The position numbers and the translations under genes are program-made. A DNA stretch of 64,000 bases from Larimichthys crocea (Eukaryota > Chordata > Actinopteri > Sciaenidae): the NCBI RefSeq assembly GCF_000972845.2, contig NC_040012.1:12584930-12648929 (forward strand). The letters are read 5' to 3'. Below are positions 1 through 13,700 of the stretch, piece after piece; the stretch's first letter is position 1; each line of letters starts with the position of its first letter. The notes beneath the pieces are model-generated. The model was not told the origin of the DNA. It made no database searches and saw nothing but the letters and a program-made list of their open reading frames with translations.

Positions 1-223
1 ATTTCAAATGTATGCATTAGTATAAGATATATATATTGAAACACCAAAACACCAAAAACTGCAAAGACAAAATCAAAATACTTAAATGAATTCAGCATCG
101 GATTTAGTATTAAAACAAATTTTCCAAAATCTCACTGGTAGCAGAAACATGTTTAAAAAAGCAAACTGCAAAGAAACTTCTGGTAGTAACTAGGCTAGTT
201 TCATTCTTTGTCTGTGCTGTGAA
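1..223 (-). other. dsp: dsp 3' UTR, start only
   Basis: AT-rich non-coding sequence after the dsp stop codon. No AATAAA hexamer (TTTATT on the plus strand) is present, so the polyadenylation site lies beyond the left edge. Confidence 0.8.
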
Positions 224-3200
224 TTAGGATTGAGTGTTGGAGCTATAGGTGGTACTGCTGGAGGAGAAGCTGTAGCTATAAGAAGAGGAGTAATCCACAC
301 TGCCTCTACGAGATCCACTCCTGGAGCCAGCAAGAGAACCAGCCCTGGACCCAGAGCGAGATCCTGGGTTAGAGACATTATAAGGGCTGCTTATTCCCTT
401 GGAGGATATTGAAGAGGCCTGCAGCATCTTCATACCATTGCTTTCCTCCACCATGCAGCTGTCCATGGCTTCCTTGTAGGAGATCTTCAGTTTTGTCTTG
501 GGACAGGTCAGATTCTTTTGGTAGTTGCGTGAATCCTGAAGCTTCTGGGCCCCCTGACCATCTAGCCAGCTTTTGCGGATAGCCTCTTCAATGGTGATGC
601 GACGTCCAGTGCTAGGCTCTATCAGGCCTCCTGTCAGGTACTGAAACTCCAAAAATCTATGGCCAGCTTCATAAGGCAGCCATGACTCTTTCACCGCCTC
701 TGCTGCAGACATCTTTCTTTTAGTCTTCACATCCTCAAAACCAAGAAAGGCTTTCTGGGCAGGTTTCAGCTTACTCGCCATGCTTTCATCAATGATGCCC
801 TGATGGGTAGCATCCTGCAGGGTCAGTCTCTCACCAGTAGCAGGGTTGATAATGCCGCCTGTGCATGCCTGAGCCTCCAATAGCCTCTGTGCTGTAAGAG
901 TGTCAACTATGCCTCTTCGGAGCCCTTCAAGAATAGTTATTTTCTCCAAGGTCTCTGTGTCGAATATAGCTCCCACAGGGCTCTGATCATCAAACATCTC
1001 AGGGGGAGAAACAGTAATAGAAATACTGCTGAAGCGTTTACGGACAGTAGGAGAAGAAGGTGTGGCATGGGTGGGACTGCTGCATCTGACCATGTCATCA
1101 ACACTACTGGCTGCGATGGTCATCTCACTGCTGCTGGTTCTGTTGGTAATATTATCAGCAAACTGGGTCAATGTTATTGTTCCAGCACGATATTCATCCA
1201 AAGACTTCTGATCAATGATACCACGTTCCAGGCAGTCCTTGATGTCATACTGGGTTCCTGTTTTCCTATCAACTATCACCAAACGTGCAGAGCCATCAGA
1301 CCCGTTGATAGTTATTTCCTCCCACTCGCATTCCTGCTCCGATAAGTCCAGGAAAGTGTCATAATCAATGAGCTCCCGGTGATATGCCTCCCTCACTGAC
1401 ATCTCCAGCCCAGTGTCTGGGTCAACGATCACAACCCGCCTCTTGCGAAGGACATTGGTACGGCTCTCTTGTGACTTCTTGGGTTTCCTCTTGTCATGGA
1501 GTGGCAAGAGTATTAGGCCTGTTTTTTTATCTGTGATGCACCTGTCCTTCAGCTGAAGATATGTCAAGTTATCCTTAGTATTAGGGTCAAAGAATCCTTT
1601 TGTGTCATCGCCTTCATATGTTAGGATCTCATTCATCTCCTTATCAAAATATCCCCTATTATAGGCAACAGCAACATCGATACGGTGGCTCTCTTTGGGG
1701 TCAATAATTCCACCGCTGGCAATTTGAGCCTCAAGAAGACGAATTCCGTGACCTTTCTCAATAAGCTCTTTCTCAATAGCCTGGAAGAGGGAGATGATCT
1801 TTCCTGTGGATGGGTCTTTGTATCCAGTTACTGCCTTCTCTGCAGACAACAGCTTGGGCTTAAACTCTTTTCCTATCAGGCCTCTCTTTGCGGCATCTTC
1901 TACTGTCAGGAAGATATTGTTAACTGGATCAACAATGAAGCCAGAAGCAGCTTGGGCCTCAAGAAGCTCCAGTGTGGTTCCTCTCATGAGCAGACCTTCC
2001 TTCATTGCCTGATAGAAAGGCAGTATTCGGTCATTGGCTTCATCAAAGATCCCTGCAATGCAGGTACTGCCATGGAGATATTTCTTAAGCCGGTCTTCAA
2101 TTTCTTTGCAGGTGAGCTGGCCTTTCTCGATCTTCTCCAAATCAGTTTCATCCAGCAGACCAGAATCTTTGAGCTCTTTAAGAGAGATGTCACGACGGAG
2201 ACCTTTTACTGTCATGGCCTTTTCTGGACCACGGAGCAGAAGCAAGCCGAAAACTGGTTCTACTGTACACTTCTTCCTGAGGTCATTATAGCTTATCTTC
2301 TCTCCTGTCGCTGGATCCAGGTAGCAGGTGGGTTTTTTGTTCAAAGCCCTGTAGAGGTCTTCATCAATAAGATTGCGATCCAAGGCCAGATCCTTTGGAA
2401 GGAACACACTTAAAACAGGATCCAGTATGCCTCCGACAGACTCTTGAGCCTGGAGCAAGCGAATTGCTGTTTCTTTGTCTACATGGCCCTGTTTGTAAGC
2501 CTGACCTACAGATAACACTTTGCCAGAGTATGGATCTTTGAAACCTGTACTAGCTGCTTCAGCGGTCACCAAGGTGTCTCTGTCTTCTGTGTCTACAATT
2601 CCTCTTGAACAACCTGTATCCACAGGCATCTTCTCATTAAATGCAGGGTCAATTATGTATCCGGTTGCTGCCTGAGCTTCCAGGAGCATGAGAGCACTCT
2701 CTGGGGTGAGGAGCTTCTTGTTTTTGGCTTCAGTGAATGGCATTTTCCCTTGAGAACATGTTATCATGCCAGCAATAACACCAGAACCCTTAAGACTAAG
2801 CTGGATATCCACAGCTACCTCATCCACTGTCTTCTTTCCCTTTAGAAGCTGGTCTAGTGTGGCTTTACTTATTATACCACAGTCACAAAGCTGGTGGGCT
2901 GTGACCTTGCGTCGCACCCCATCAAATATCAGCTTGGATGGATCGACAGTTGGGACTTTCTCATCTGTCTGGGTCTGCCTGTTTAGAGTGCTGGGTCTCT
3001 GCTGCAGCCTCTGTATCTCTCTCTCAAGGGCGTCTCTCTTAAGAGCCAGGTCTGATGCCTCCTTTTCAGAGATCAACAGACGGCTCTTGTACCTCTCCTC
3101 TACACTCTTAAGCTCCCTCATGAGCCTTTCAATCTCATTCTTCAGGGAGAGTCTTTCTCGATCAGCCTTGTCTCTGTCTGATTCACACTGCCTAATCTGG

Positions 3201-3448
3201 GTATCTTTTAGCTCATACTGGGTCTTCATGTAGTTGAATTCCTTGTGGATGGCGTTCTTTTCATCTTGCAGCCGTTGTTTGTTGCGGAGCTCAGTCTCTA
3301 GTGTGAGCTTTATGCGGGTGAGCTCCTCATCTATGCGATGATGGCGGTTTTTGTCCTGCTCCAGCAGTTTAAGCTTGGTTAGCAAACTGTCCCTGTCCAG
3401 CAGCAGCTCACTGTACTTGCTATGGGACTCGTGCACCACCATGGATGT
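224..3448 (-). CDS. dsp: dsp exon 24: end of rod, plakin-repeat domains A-C, GSR tail
   Basis: Last coding exon, residues 1624-2697, stop TAA at 226-224. The first 150 or so residues finish the coiled coil, ending near [14 protein letters not shown]. Three plakin-repeat domains follow, each visible by its LLEAQ-type repeats: A ([14 protein letters not shown]), B ([14 protein letters not shown] and [18 protein letters not shown]) and C ([14 protein letters not shown] and [14 protein letters not shown]). The linker [18 protein letters not shown] is highly conserved. The tail has [20 protein letters not shown] followed by [17 protein letters not shown]. In mammals this region is phosphorylated and Arg-methylated to tune keratin binding. 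Confidence 0.96.
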   Translation of the reverse strand, partial: TSMVVHESHSKYSELLLDRDSLLTKLKLLEQDKNRHHRIDEELTRIKLTLETELRNKQRLQDEKNAIHKEFNYMKTQYELKDTQIRQCESDRDKADRERLSLKNEIERLMRELKSVEERYKSRLLISEKEASDLALKRDALEREIQRLQQRPSTLNRQTQTDEKVPTVDPSKLIFDGVRRKVTAHQLCDCGIISKATLDQLLKGKKTVDEVAVDIQLSLKGSGVIAGMITCSQGKMPFTEAKNKKLLTPESALMLLEAQAATGYIIDPAFNEKMPVDTGCSRGIVDTEDRDTLVTAEAASTGFKDPYSGKVLSVGQAYKQGHVDKETAIRLLQAQESVGGILDPVLSVFLPKDLALDRNLIDEDLYRALNKKPTCYLDPATGEKISYNDLRKKCTVEPVFGLLLLRGPEKAMTVKGLRRDISLKELKDSGLLDETDLEKIEKGQLTCKEIEDRLKKYLHGSTCIAGIFDEANDRILPFYQAMKEGLLMRGTTLELLEAQAASGFIVDPVNNIFLTVEDAAKRGLIGKEFKPKLLSAEKAVTGYKDPSTGKIISLFQAIEKELIEKGHGIRLLEAQIASGGIIDPKESHRIDVAVAYNRGYFDKEMNEILTYEGDDTKGFFDPNTKDNLTYLQLKDRCITDKKTGLILLPLHDKRKPKKSQESRTNVLRKRRVVIVDPDTGLEMSVREAYHRELIDYDTFLDLSEQECEWEEITINGSDGSARLVIVDRKTGTQYDIKDCLERGIIDQKSLDEYRAGTITLTQFADNITNRTSSSEMTIAASSVDDMVRCSSPTHATPSSPTVRKRFSSISITVSPPEMFDDQSPVGAIFDTETLEKITILEGLRRGIVDTLTAQRLLEAQACTGGIINPATGERLTLQDATHQGIIDESMASKLKPAQKAFLGFEDVKTKRKMSAAEAVKESWLPYEAGHRFLEFQYLTGGLIEPSTGRRITIEEAIRKSWLDGQGAQKLQDSRNYQKNLTCPKTKLKISYKEAMDSCMVEESNGMKMLQASSISSKGISSPYNVSNPGSRSGSRAGSLAGSRSGSRRGSVDYSSSYSYSFSSSSTTYSSNTQS

Positions 3449-6400
3449 CTGGGGAAAGATTAAAAAAACACATTATTATGTGCAGAAATCTCAATAGGTG
3501 CACACAGCAAAAAAACACAATCAGTACATGTGTACATGTGTCTTTCCTTAGCAGCATGTTGTAAGAGCTTATCAATATATAAAATGTTTCTTTTTAATTT
3601 GTGAGGTCACAGGCCAATTAAATCACCTTCAGAAATGTCAATCAGTTGTCAATACTTATATCAACCGATTGATAAGATATATATGTAAAGAAAATATATA
3701 TCATATACATTATTAATATAATATATATTTGTTACGCCAGTTAGTATGCAGTGATTAATAAAGTGATTATCATCGTATGAGTTTAGTTCAGTCACATGAT
3801 GTGTAAAGTAAAAGGGCAAACAACATGCATATCTAAGCAAAGCATTTTTAAGTATGTAAATTTCATGCATAATTCATCTGACACCAATATAACACAGCTG
3901 CTTTAAAGTCAGTTTCAGTCTTAATGAATCTATAAATAATTCATGCAAAAGCGGAAAAAAAGGTGTGAATTATGTGGTGATGATCCTTCAGTGCTATCAA
4001 ATATACCTCGATTGACTGCTTTTGGATTTTGTCTATTTCCATTTTAAGCTTTTCTCTCTCCTTGGTCAGGTCATTGATTAGAGTCTGGAGCTCCATTGTC
4101 CTCTTGGTGCTACTCTGAAGCTGGACATGCAGGGATGAGATCTGAGCAGCACTTTCTCCATCAATGGTGTCTTTGCTATTCTTCAGGCTATCTTTCTCCT
4201 GTCTAACTGTTCTCAGCTCCTCCTCCAACCTCAGTCTCTCCTTTGTCAGGTTCTGCGTCATAGTCTTCAGCTTTTCAATCTCTGTAGTGTATTCATTCAG
4301 CTGGCTGGACTTCATCTCAATGGTCTGATACAGGCTCTCATTCCGTTGGTTAAGCTCAAGAATCCGAGTCTCTTCCTGCTGGAGCTTAATTTTAAGGGCC
4401 CTCAGCTCAGCTGTGATAGCTGCCAGTTCCTGCTTGGTGACTTTATGCTCCCGCAAACTCTTGTCCAGAGCCTCCTGGAGGGCATTGAGGTCCTGCTGAT
4501 ACTTTCTTCCAGAGCTAGAAGCCTCTATCTGGACAGATTTCAGTGTGCTAATTGTGGTGGTGTGTTCTCTGCATGTATGTGTCATCCTCTCCAACTCTGC
4601 CTCCATTCTCTTTCTACGTGTGAACTCCTCCTGGTTTGCCTTCTTTTGCTTCTCCAACTCAGCTTCCATCCCATCCAGAGAGCACTGAAGTTCTCGGATG
4701 CGGCTCTGCAGCCGGGCTGTACCCTGCTCAGCCTTGGTTTTCTCACTGGTCTGCTTCTGCAGCTCTGCTCGAGTGATGTGGATCTCCTGCTCGGACACTT
4801 TAAGCTTGTTAATTGTCTCCAGATATGAGGAGTTCTTTGACTTCAGCTCTGCCTCAGCCTGTTTCAGGTGACTGATTTCCAATTCCAGAGCTCTCCTCTT
4901 TTTCCCCTCCTCCTCCAGGGTAAATGTTAGCATGCTGATCTGCCTGGACTTTTCTTGATTGCTCTTGGTAGCCTCCTTTAGTTTGAGCTCGTCATCTCCT
5001 CTCTGCTGCACAAGTGTTCTCAGCTGAATCTCCAACTCACTGCGCATCCTTGTTTCTTGTGTCACTGAGGCCCTCTGCTGGTTGGCCTCCTGCTCTGCCC
5101 TGCTTCTCTGTTCTTCTGTGTGAGCAACAGACTGTCTCAGTCTTCTCAGCTCCTCCTCTAGATCTCTCTTCTCAGCAGTGAGTCTGTCAATTTGCAGTCT
5201 CAGTTCTGCAACGTCTTCTTCCTTCTGTTGTGAGGCTTTCAGTATCGTGGTCTTGGTAACATGGATCTCTGTCTCGTATGTCTGCTTAAGTTGCTTAATC
5301 TCTTGGGTGCACTGTGTTCTTACCTTTGAGATTTCAGATTCAGCGTTTCGTCGACGTGTCGTTTCCTCCTCCAGTAGCATCTTCATCCTCTGCAGTTCAC
5401 ATTCCTTGTCCTTCACAGACTTTTCCAAATTAATCTTGATCCAGTTGAGCTCCTCCTGTTCTTTCTGTCTGCGGCGAACAGTCTCTTCATACTCTTCCTG
5501 TTGACTTGTGTAGCGCTCCTCTGCCAACCTTCTTTTCCTTTTTTCCTCCTCCAACTGGTATTTAATGCGCGTCAGCTGGTCATTAAGTTCCTGAAGCTGG
5601 TTCTGTGTGCTGTCCAGGCTGTCCTTGGTAGCATTAGCCCGCAATACTGTTGTTTGCTTCACTTCCTCCACAGTCTGAAGCTGTTCTTGTGCTTGACTGA
5701 GATCCAGCCTGAGGCGAGCCAAAAGATCCTCCAGAGACCTGCATTTCTGGTCACGATTCTGGATGTCATCCTTCACACGCCTAAGATCCTCCTCCAGCAT
5801 CTCAATCTTGGTGTTCCTAATCTGAAGAGAGCAATGAAAAAAACAGTTTTTCAGTTTACCTTTTTATTTTTTATAATATTTATTTTATTAACACAATATT
5901 ATTCACTTACAAAAACAATGATGTTTCAAATCCAATACCTACCTTAAGCTCTTCCATGTTCTTCAGCAGCTCCCCTAGAAACTTGTAGTAGTCACTGGAG
6001 CGGGTTAGTAGCTCTATGTAGTTGGACTGGTGGTCAGCTGCCTGGATTTAAAACAAAACAACATATGCAACTAAGGGATACATCTTAAAATAGGTTGTAT
6101 TACAATATGAAGAACTTAACCATTGTTTAAAGCAACATTGTGTAACTTTTCTATCATAAAATAGCTGGTGAGAGCTTTGTGGAATAAAAGACTAGATTAA
6201 CATGTATTAATAATATCCAACTGAAAATAGGTTTTCCCATGACTTTATGGAAAGACAGTACTCATACCTCTTGTCTGACAACAGAAGCGGGGGACTGAAG
6301 CATTGTTCTCTTGATCGGAATATTAAGCAGAGTTTCCAGGCCTGCACTGTAGGAAGCCAGCTGCAGCTCATAGTCCTGAAAACATGCAACACAACATGTC

Positions 6401-7717
6401 ACTTCATTGTTTTGTACCATACTTGCTTGTGCTCATCAGCTTGGTAATACATATCTTAAAAAGAAGAAATCAGTACACATGAACTGACTACATACCTTTA
6501 TGGAGGCAGCACAGGTGTCTGCATTTTTCTGCATATCCTCTACTTTCTCCTTCTTTCCTTTAATTTCAGTGTGAAGTGCCTGTGCAGTCAACAGAGGGGG
6601 CATTAAATTCATTGCTTTAATTTGATACCCGAGTGTGTGTACTTCTTCTAAGTTGTCCATTACTTTGAAATTTAAAGCAATTATTTTAAGCATTAACTCA
6701 TTTACCTACACCAAATCTCACATAAGCATCTAAAGTAAAGTGCTGGATATTCCCAATTCCGAAACTCATATAAGTTCAGCTCAAATATCATTATTGATAA
6801 CAATATATTGATGTAAACAAGGAAAGACGTGCCTTCTGTTGGTTGAGGCGGTCCATTAGAGTCTGGATGTCACTAAGCTTAGCTGATTGAAGGGTATCCT
6901 GGCGCTTCCTGGCATTGTGTATCCAATCTTCCAGGGAAGTGCTGCACTGCTGATAATGCTTCAGCTGTTTCTCATGCTTCTCCAAGTCCCATACTCTGAG
7001 AAGGAAAGAGTGGGAGGCAAAGGAAGGATTGAAAGTATTGTTTTTAGTGTTGTTACCAGCAATGATGAATGAAGCATATGGAAAAATATTCACAGGAACT
7101 GAAGAAATGTGTGTACATGTGCATGACTGTCCTACCTGCTATCAATCTGGGATTGGACGCGGCGCCAACGGTCAGACATCTGAGCCACCAGCTCGGAGTA
7201 CTTGGACAAGTCCACGTCGCACTTGTGGAAGGACCCGGAGATTTGGTCATTCCAATGCGTTGCTTTAGCTAGTTCAGACTCCAGTGTTGTCAGCAGGTCT
7301 CTTTTTTGCTCCAGTTCACTCTTCATTTGCTTGAGCAGAAAATCACAGAATAGAGTCCATTTTAGATTTTAAACTTTAATTTAACCATCATTCCTATTTA
7401 AATATTTTTACACCAAGAGGTGGATGCTAGGGCAACATGTACATGATACGTCCTCTCTGGTTATTTTATCCATAAGCATCAATTATTTAACAAACTTGTC
7501 TTCATCGGTAAATGATTATTGCTACATATAGGAAGAAGTATTCAGAATATTGACTTAAGTAACTCCATTACAAGTAAAAATCCTACATTGTTAGACTTAA
7601 GTAACTCCATTACAAGTAAAAATCCTACATTGTTACTTTAGTACTCAATTATCAAAGCATCAAAAATAAAGGTACTCATAATGGAGAAAAATGGCCCATG
7701 TGCTATTATACACATTC

Positions 7718-7764
<47 letters not shown>

Positions 7765-10700
7765 GGATCATTACTAATATACTGATGCATTAATGTGTAT
7801 ACTGCTGGGTAGTTTAATATACAGCTGTGCATCATATTTAACAAGCTCATCATGTGTTTTATTTAAAATATTTATGTGTAAAGTAACTAAGAACTAGCTT
7901 TCAAATGAATCTAGTGGAGTTAAAGGGACAATATTTCCTTCTGAATTGTAATGTAAGAGTAGAAGTATAAAGTAGTTTAAAATGGAAATACTGAAGTAAA
8001 GTACAAGTACCTCAAATTTATACTCAAGTACAGTACTTGAGTAAATACACAAAGAGAATTCAATCTACTAATATATTAATATAGTGTTATAGTGTTTTAC
8101 ATGTTTTACTGTATTTAAGTTTTCGAGACTAGAAAGCAAGTTTAAATTATGTGTGTCAAACCTTTAGTATGTTCCGATAGTTTTCCACCTCTCGAAGGTC
8201 CAGAGAGGTGGTATCCTTCTCTGTTAGCCGTGCCTCGTGGACTTTAATGATATCTTCGACTTGGAAGAGGCTCTGGAGCAAAGTCTTCAGAGCTGACAGC
8301 CTGTTAAAGACACATAGCCATTACATGAAATACAAATGGACTCACTTTATGTAGTTAAGTGTATGTAGAATATTTCTTTAATAATTCAGGCTTAAATCTG
8401 ATGTGATTAGAATAAAATAATGTACCTTTGAATGTAGGCTGTGTAGAGACCCTGCAGGCCTCCCAGTTTTTGCTGGATGATTTCCAGTTCAGAGCGGAGG
8501 AACTTGGCTTGCTCGGAGTCTGGAGGTATCCCCTCCAGATGTTTCATGATCTTTTCTCTTGTGCGCAGGTTCTCATCATGAATTGAGTCCAAATCTTGGT
8601 GCACAGCCTAGATATAAATATATTATAATAAGTTAAATTGGTTACACCTCACTATGTTTGAAACTTGAAGCTAATGTTTTGTTTTTTTACAAAGTGCTTC
8701 ATGAAATTACCTTAAATTACCTTTTTTAGATTTTTTTGAGATATCTTTTTTAGCTTTATTTGACAGAGACAGCTTAAAGAGTGACAGGAAATGTGGCGAG
8801 AGAGCGAGATGGGGAATGACATGCGGGAAAGAGCCACAGCCGTGGCAAGGACTAAGCCTTTGTACATGGGGCGGATGCTCTACCAACTGAGCTAAATGTC
8901 ACCTTTTAATTTAGTTGTGATAAGCCTTGGACAGAGAAATAAAACGGTTATAAGCTTTTAATTAAATGAGACAGTTAATGAAAATGTACATACCTGCAGC
9001 CTCTGGATGTGCAATGAACACTCATGCACACTGTTCTCCCCCAGGCGAACGTGCAGATGACTGGTGAGACCTGACTCGGACATCTCCAGCCTGCGTCGAA
9101 GCTCTTGCAAACTACTGAGCAGGTTGAGGCTGAGGGTAGAACTGGGTGGTTTTGGGGGTGGCTTCGTCTCTCCCTCCTCTTTATTAGTTGGTGGAAAATT
9201 TGAATAAAGTCAATTTATTGTGGGTGAAAAAATAGCACAGTATTTTTGCGCATTTAGTTGACGGACAGTTTACTCACTGTAAGTAGGAAGCTGGATAATC
9301 AGTGTGTCATAGTGGGTCTGAGCTTTATCAAAGTGGCCCTGGATAGTTTTCTTGTCCTCTTCTCCAAACAGCTCAGAACCTTTGCTGGTTTGCTGGAACT
9401 CTTGGTAGTGAGTCTCCAGTCTTTTGATGATACTGCGGTACTCTTCAGGGCCCATCTTAGACAGCTGCAAGACAACAGAAAGAGAAAGAGGTCAGGTTAG
9501 GCAAAAGATACAAGCTCCTGCAGATAACTGGATTCAGCTTGCTCGCTATGAAAACAGTAAGATTGGGAAGATAATTCTATGATATCTTACCATGCTGAGT
9601 GTGAGGGAGTTGATGTATTTGATGTCTTTCACGCAGTACTGCCACGAGATAAGACTCTTGATGTTGATGTAGAGCTGATTCCAGATGCCCATGATGGCTT
9701 CATAATACTGCTCATTCCTAGCAAACAGAACAAGCAATTATTTACTCTAAAAGTACAATAATATGTCCCTTTGCTTTCATATTTTAAATATTGTGCAGTA
9801 ATATTTATCACCCAAGACAAAAGGAAGGCAGTTTTTTTGTGTTTCTTACTTGCTGGCGATGCCAATGCTGAGTGGGTTTGGCGGGGGGATCAGCAGACAC
9901 ACAGAGGGAATCAACATGTCCAGACCTCCAGGTCCTGTCACAAGCCACTTACTGCGCTGCGAGTTATCCTTCAGGATGCCCTCATTCCCTTTTAAAATTC
10001 CCTTCTAAAGCAGATACAGAGAGGAAACACTGAGTTTTACTCATATAATGTAATATTGCACCTCATACTCTATGCCTGTGTGTTAGTGTGTAAGTGTGTG
10101 TGTGTGTGTGTGTGTTAGAAAGCATATATCCCACCTGGTCATGTTTAAAGTCACATAAAGCCTGCACTATGATGGGGCTGCTGCTCTTATCCTCAGGGTT
10201 GCGAGGTTTCAGCCTGACAATGGTCTTAGATTTGTTGACCAGACTCTGGACCTGCCTCTTGTTCTCCACGATTCTTGCCTTCTCTTTCTGTGAACAAGAA
10301 TCAGTGTTTTTAACTGTGTCTGTGTACACTACAACTATCATTTAAAGTTCCAACCTCTACACAAACCACAAACATTTCATTTAGTCTCTTAAAAAACAGG
10401 CATAACCAGTTCACCAGACGTGCGCCTCGTGACACCCATCTCACTCAGACACAACAGAACAAATTGTTCGTTTAAGCTTCATGGTAATTACTAAATAACA
10501 AAACCATGATTTAACAGCGTAGAATACCTCCAGGTTTTTCAGGAGGTCAGTGAGGTTTTCCAGCGGGGTGTTCTTGTTGCAGGTGAACTTGCTTCGGATG
10601 GCGTCATGCTCCTTCTGCAGCTTCGCATTGGTCTCATTGGCCTCTTTGAAAAACTGAAGATGACGGTAAAAAGCTTTAGTCAGTGTTCACATGAAAACAT

Positions 10701-13700
10701 GCATGGCTCTATTTTCATGAAAGAAAAAGCAGGGTTGAGCACTTACTTGGCTGTAGGCAGCATTCTCCTTCAAATGAACATGTATACACTTGGTGATCTG
10801 GAGAAGCCAGCTCCACTGGGTCTGCAAGGTGTCCATGTAGGCCTGTGGGCACACAGAAAGTCATTAGAATAAAAGCACAGACTAATGTGCTTTGTTTAGG
10901 ATAGGTTACCACCCAGAAAAAAACAAAACGCCTTACTTGAATCTTATCCGCGGCAGGGTGGTCGTTGTGAAGAAGTCCATCTGCTTTCACCTTCAGCTTG
11001 TTCAGCTCTTTCTCTTTCTCCTCCAGTTCGCTCATCATCCTCTGTCAGGACAACAGAATGTAAGGCACCCAACAGAGCTAGACTGTGGATATGTAACTAA
11101 GATTATGGCGGTAAAATAAATAAAACACATCAAATATTAAAAATACAATCACGCCTAGAAACCAAAAAAAGATACATTCAACCAGGAGAAGCCTTACTGA
11201 GTAGTTCTCTTGCTTCATAGGGATATACTTGTCGACGTTCTTGTCTCCCCAGTCAAACATGAGCTCCTCCTCCTCTCGCTCATTCACCCACATTATGGCT
11301 CTGGAGATCTCCTCGATTATGCTCTGAAGGTCACGCAGCTGAGTTATACGGCCGTGGGACATTTTCTGAGACAGGCACAAAGTAAATTTATGAATGTGAC
11401 AAAAAGAAACAACAGTAGTAATACACGATCCTGCTGATTTTGACAAACCAACAAACATTTTCGGGAAAAGAGTTTGGTTCTACCTGCAGACTGTCCCATT
11501 CTTGATCCAGGATTGAGAGGTTGTACTTGTCGCCCTTCGAGTTCTAAAAAAAAAGAAGAGATTTTGTTTTTCGGATATTTGGATTTGTATATGAGGCATA
11601 TATGACCATCCTTCTGATATCTAAATAATAAACATTAGGCTAAAATTGTCTAAAATAAAGTGAAACTAATGTCTTTGAGACGACTTACCAATTCATCTCT
11701 GGCACGGTCTACTTCGTGGCTCCTCTGCAGAGAGCTGTGAGTTTTGCTGTGGCTCATGATTTGCTTTTCAATGGTGGCAGAGTCATCTCCCCATGGAGCA
11801 GTCTCAATCATGCGCTACGAGAAGCAAAATTACAGTTTTTAAATTACACATTTTATGGAACATTAGTGTATAAATGTCTTTGAAGTCTCACTAATACACT
11901 CATTGAAAAGACCAAAATCAACAATGCATAACCCAAAGTGTCCCAGTGTGGCCTATTTGTTTTTAATTTATTTTTGTTTTTATTTTTTTGGACAATGAAG
12001 TTCTGGGACATAAAGGAATAAGCTTTATATGCCAGCAAAACTTATTTAAGGAAACAGAACAGATTCACTATTGTCTCGTCTCTTTATTCCTCTTTATAAT
12101 TAATGTCCTTCTCCTCTTTGTCCTCTGGGTGTCAGCATATAATCATGAAGCACACTGTTGCGCAGGCAACCATCCCAACTATTCCCCCCTTGTTTGCAGC
12201 CCAGCTTTGATAAGAGCTCTTCCAGTAAGCCGACTACGAAAGGTCCCGGCTCTTTGCTCACATTCTTTTACCCTCTCCCTTCAGCTTTTGTTTTCTCACC
12301 ACTCCCTTTTCCTTAATGGTTACTTGGCTAAAGCTACACAAAACAGACTGTATATCTAGAGTAGAAAGAACTACAAAAACAAAAGTACAAGGTTGGACTA
12401 TAGATACAAAAAAGCAAGCTAAAAGCATGATAAGTGCCACATGGAGACAGTAGGTAGAAGTAGGTCGACAGATACTGGAGTTAAATAAAAGATACATAAG
12501 GCAATAAAGGAAGGTTTCTGTATGATGACGGAGGGAAAGTGAATCACAGTATATGGAGGGTGAGGCTGAAGTGGTGACAGAATGACAAGCTGTGTTTTTT
12601 GGTTGGGTGGGAGGGCAGGGGAGGTAGAAAGTAAAAGGGCGTTTTCCCATGAGCGTGTTAGAGATCTGCTAAACTACCCTGTCCCATAACAACTGACTCA
12701 GTGGAGTGTCAGATTTCACACTCCTTTACTTCTAGTTTTCTTTCTGCCTCCAAAGCGTCTTTATCTGCCTCCCTCTTCCCTGCTCTGTGCCCTTCTGTCT
12801 TCCTCTCTCTCCGTCTTGTTTCTCAAATGGCAGAGCTCTTTCCTCTTTCTTTGTTTCAATCATCCAGCACCTCTCTTGGCCTCTTTCACTCACGGATCAG
12901 GTTTTGGCAGAGTGTCCAGATGGTTTCAGTTACGGCAGGTCAGAATAAGTGATAGGGTAAGTGCATCCCCCTCCTCCTCCTCCCCTCCCTCCCTTCACAT
13001 AAAAAAAGAGGTACCGGCACAGGCATGCACACACATGCAGGTGTACCTGTTTAGTTTTTTATCAGCAGTGATGCTGGTAACAATCCGCTTTTGTCATTTC
13101 ATGATTGTCCAAATTAGTAATTACAATTGTAAATAAAAAGAAAAAGAATGACATTTGAAATACGTGATTCTACGTACATGCATGTACCACATTGAGATGT
13201 GTCCCAATGAAGGAAAACACACTTCTTCTTTTTTTGTGATGTTCTTAAATGTCTCTGAATGAACAATGAGGGTCTCACCTTCTGTTGGCCAATCCAGGCC
13301 ATGGCATCATTAAACATCCTCCCACCACCATCAAGGGAGCTTGTACTTCCTCTGTGGCGTTTTGTGGTCATGCCCCCAAGTAACTGCTGTTGGATTCCAG
13401 CATGCATGTGCTGGAATTGTTCCACACTGTAGATTTGTACAAATAGGCATGATTACTCAAATGTCTATACACAGTCATGAATGAACACATGCAAATACAG
13501 CACACACACACATACACACACTGCATATTGTCTTACTTTCTAAAGACATCATTTGGAATACGCATTTGCTGCAGTTCTCTGCCACAGAACTTCATCTGCT
13601 CTATGACTTCAGACGCCATGATCAGCAGCCTCTCTGCCTCCACAGCCGGACCCCCCTATAAAACAACACAATTATTATACTTTTCTAATGATCTGATGTC

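Noticed and set aside
1685..2413. A 242-codon frame on the plus strand
   Set aside because: Antisense to the conserved plakin-repeat coding sequence of dsp exon 24; it has no recognisable domain and probably arises from codon bias on the other strand.
4346..5504. Plus-strand open frames (108-160 codons) over dsp exon 23
   Set aside because: They are antisense to the Glu/Lys/Gln/Leu-rich coiled coil, which yields stop-free Leu/Ser-rich frames on the opposite strand.
12258..12650. A 130-codon minus-strand frame in dsp intron 4
   Set aside because: No similarity I recognise, Ser/Cys/Leu-rich low-information sequence, and no splice signals joining it to dsp.
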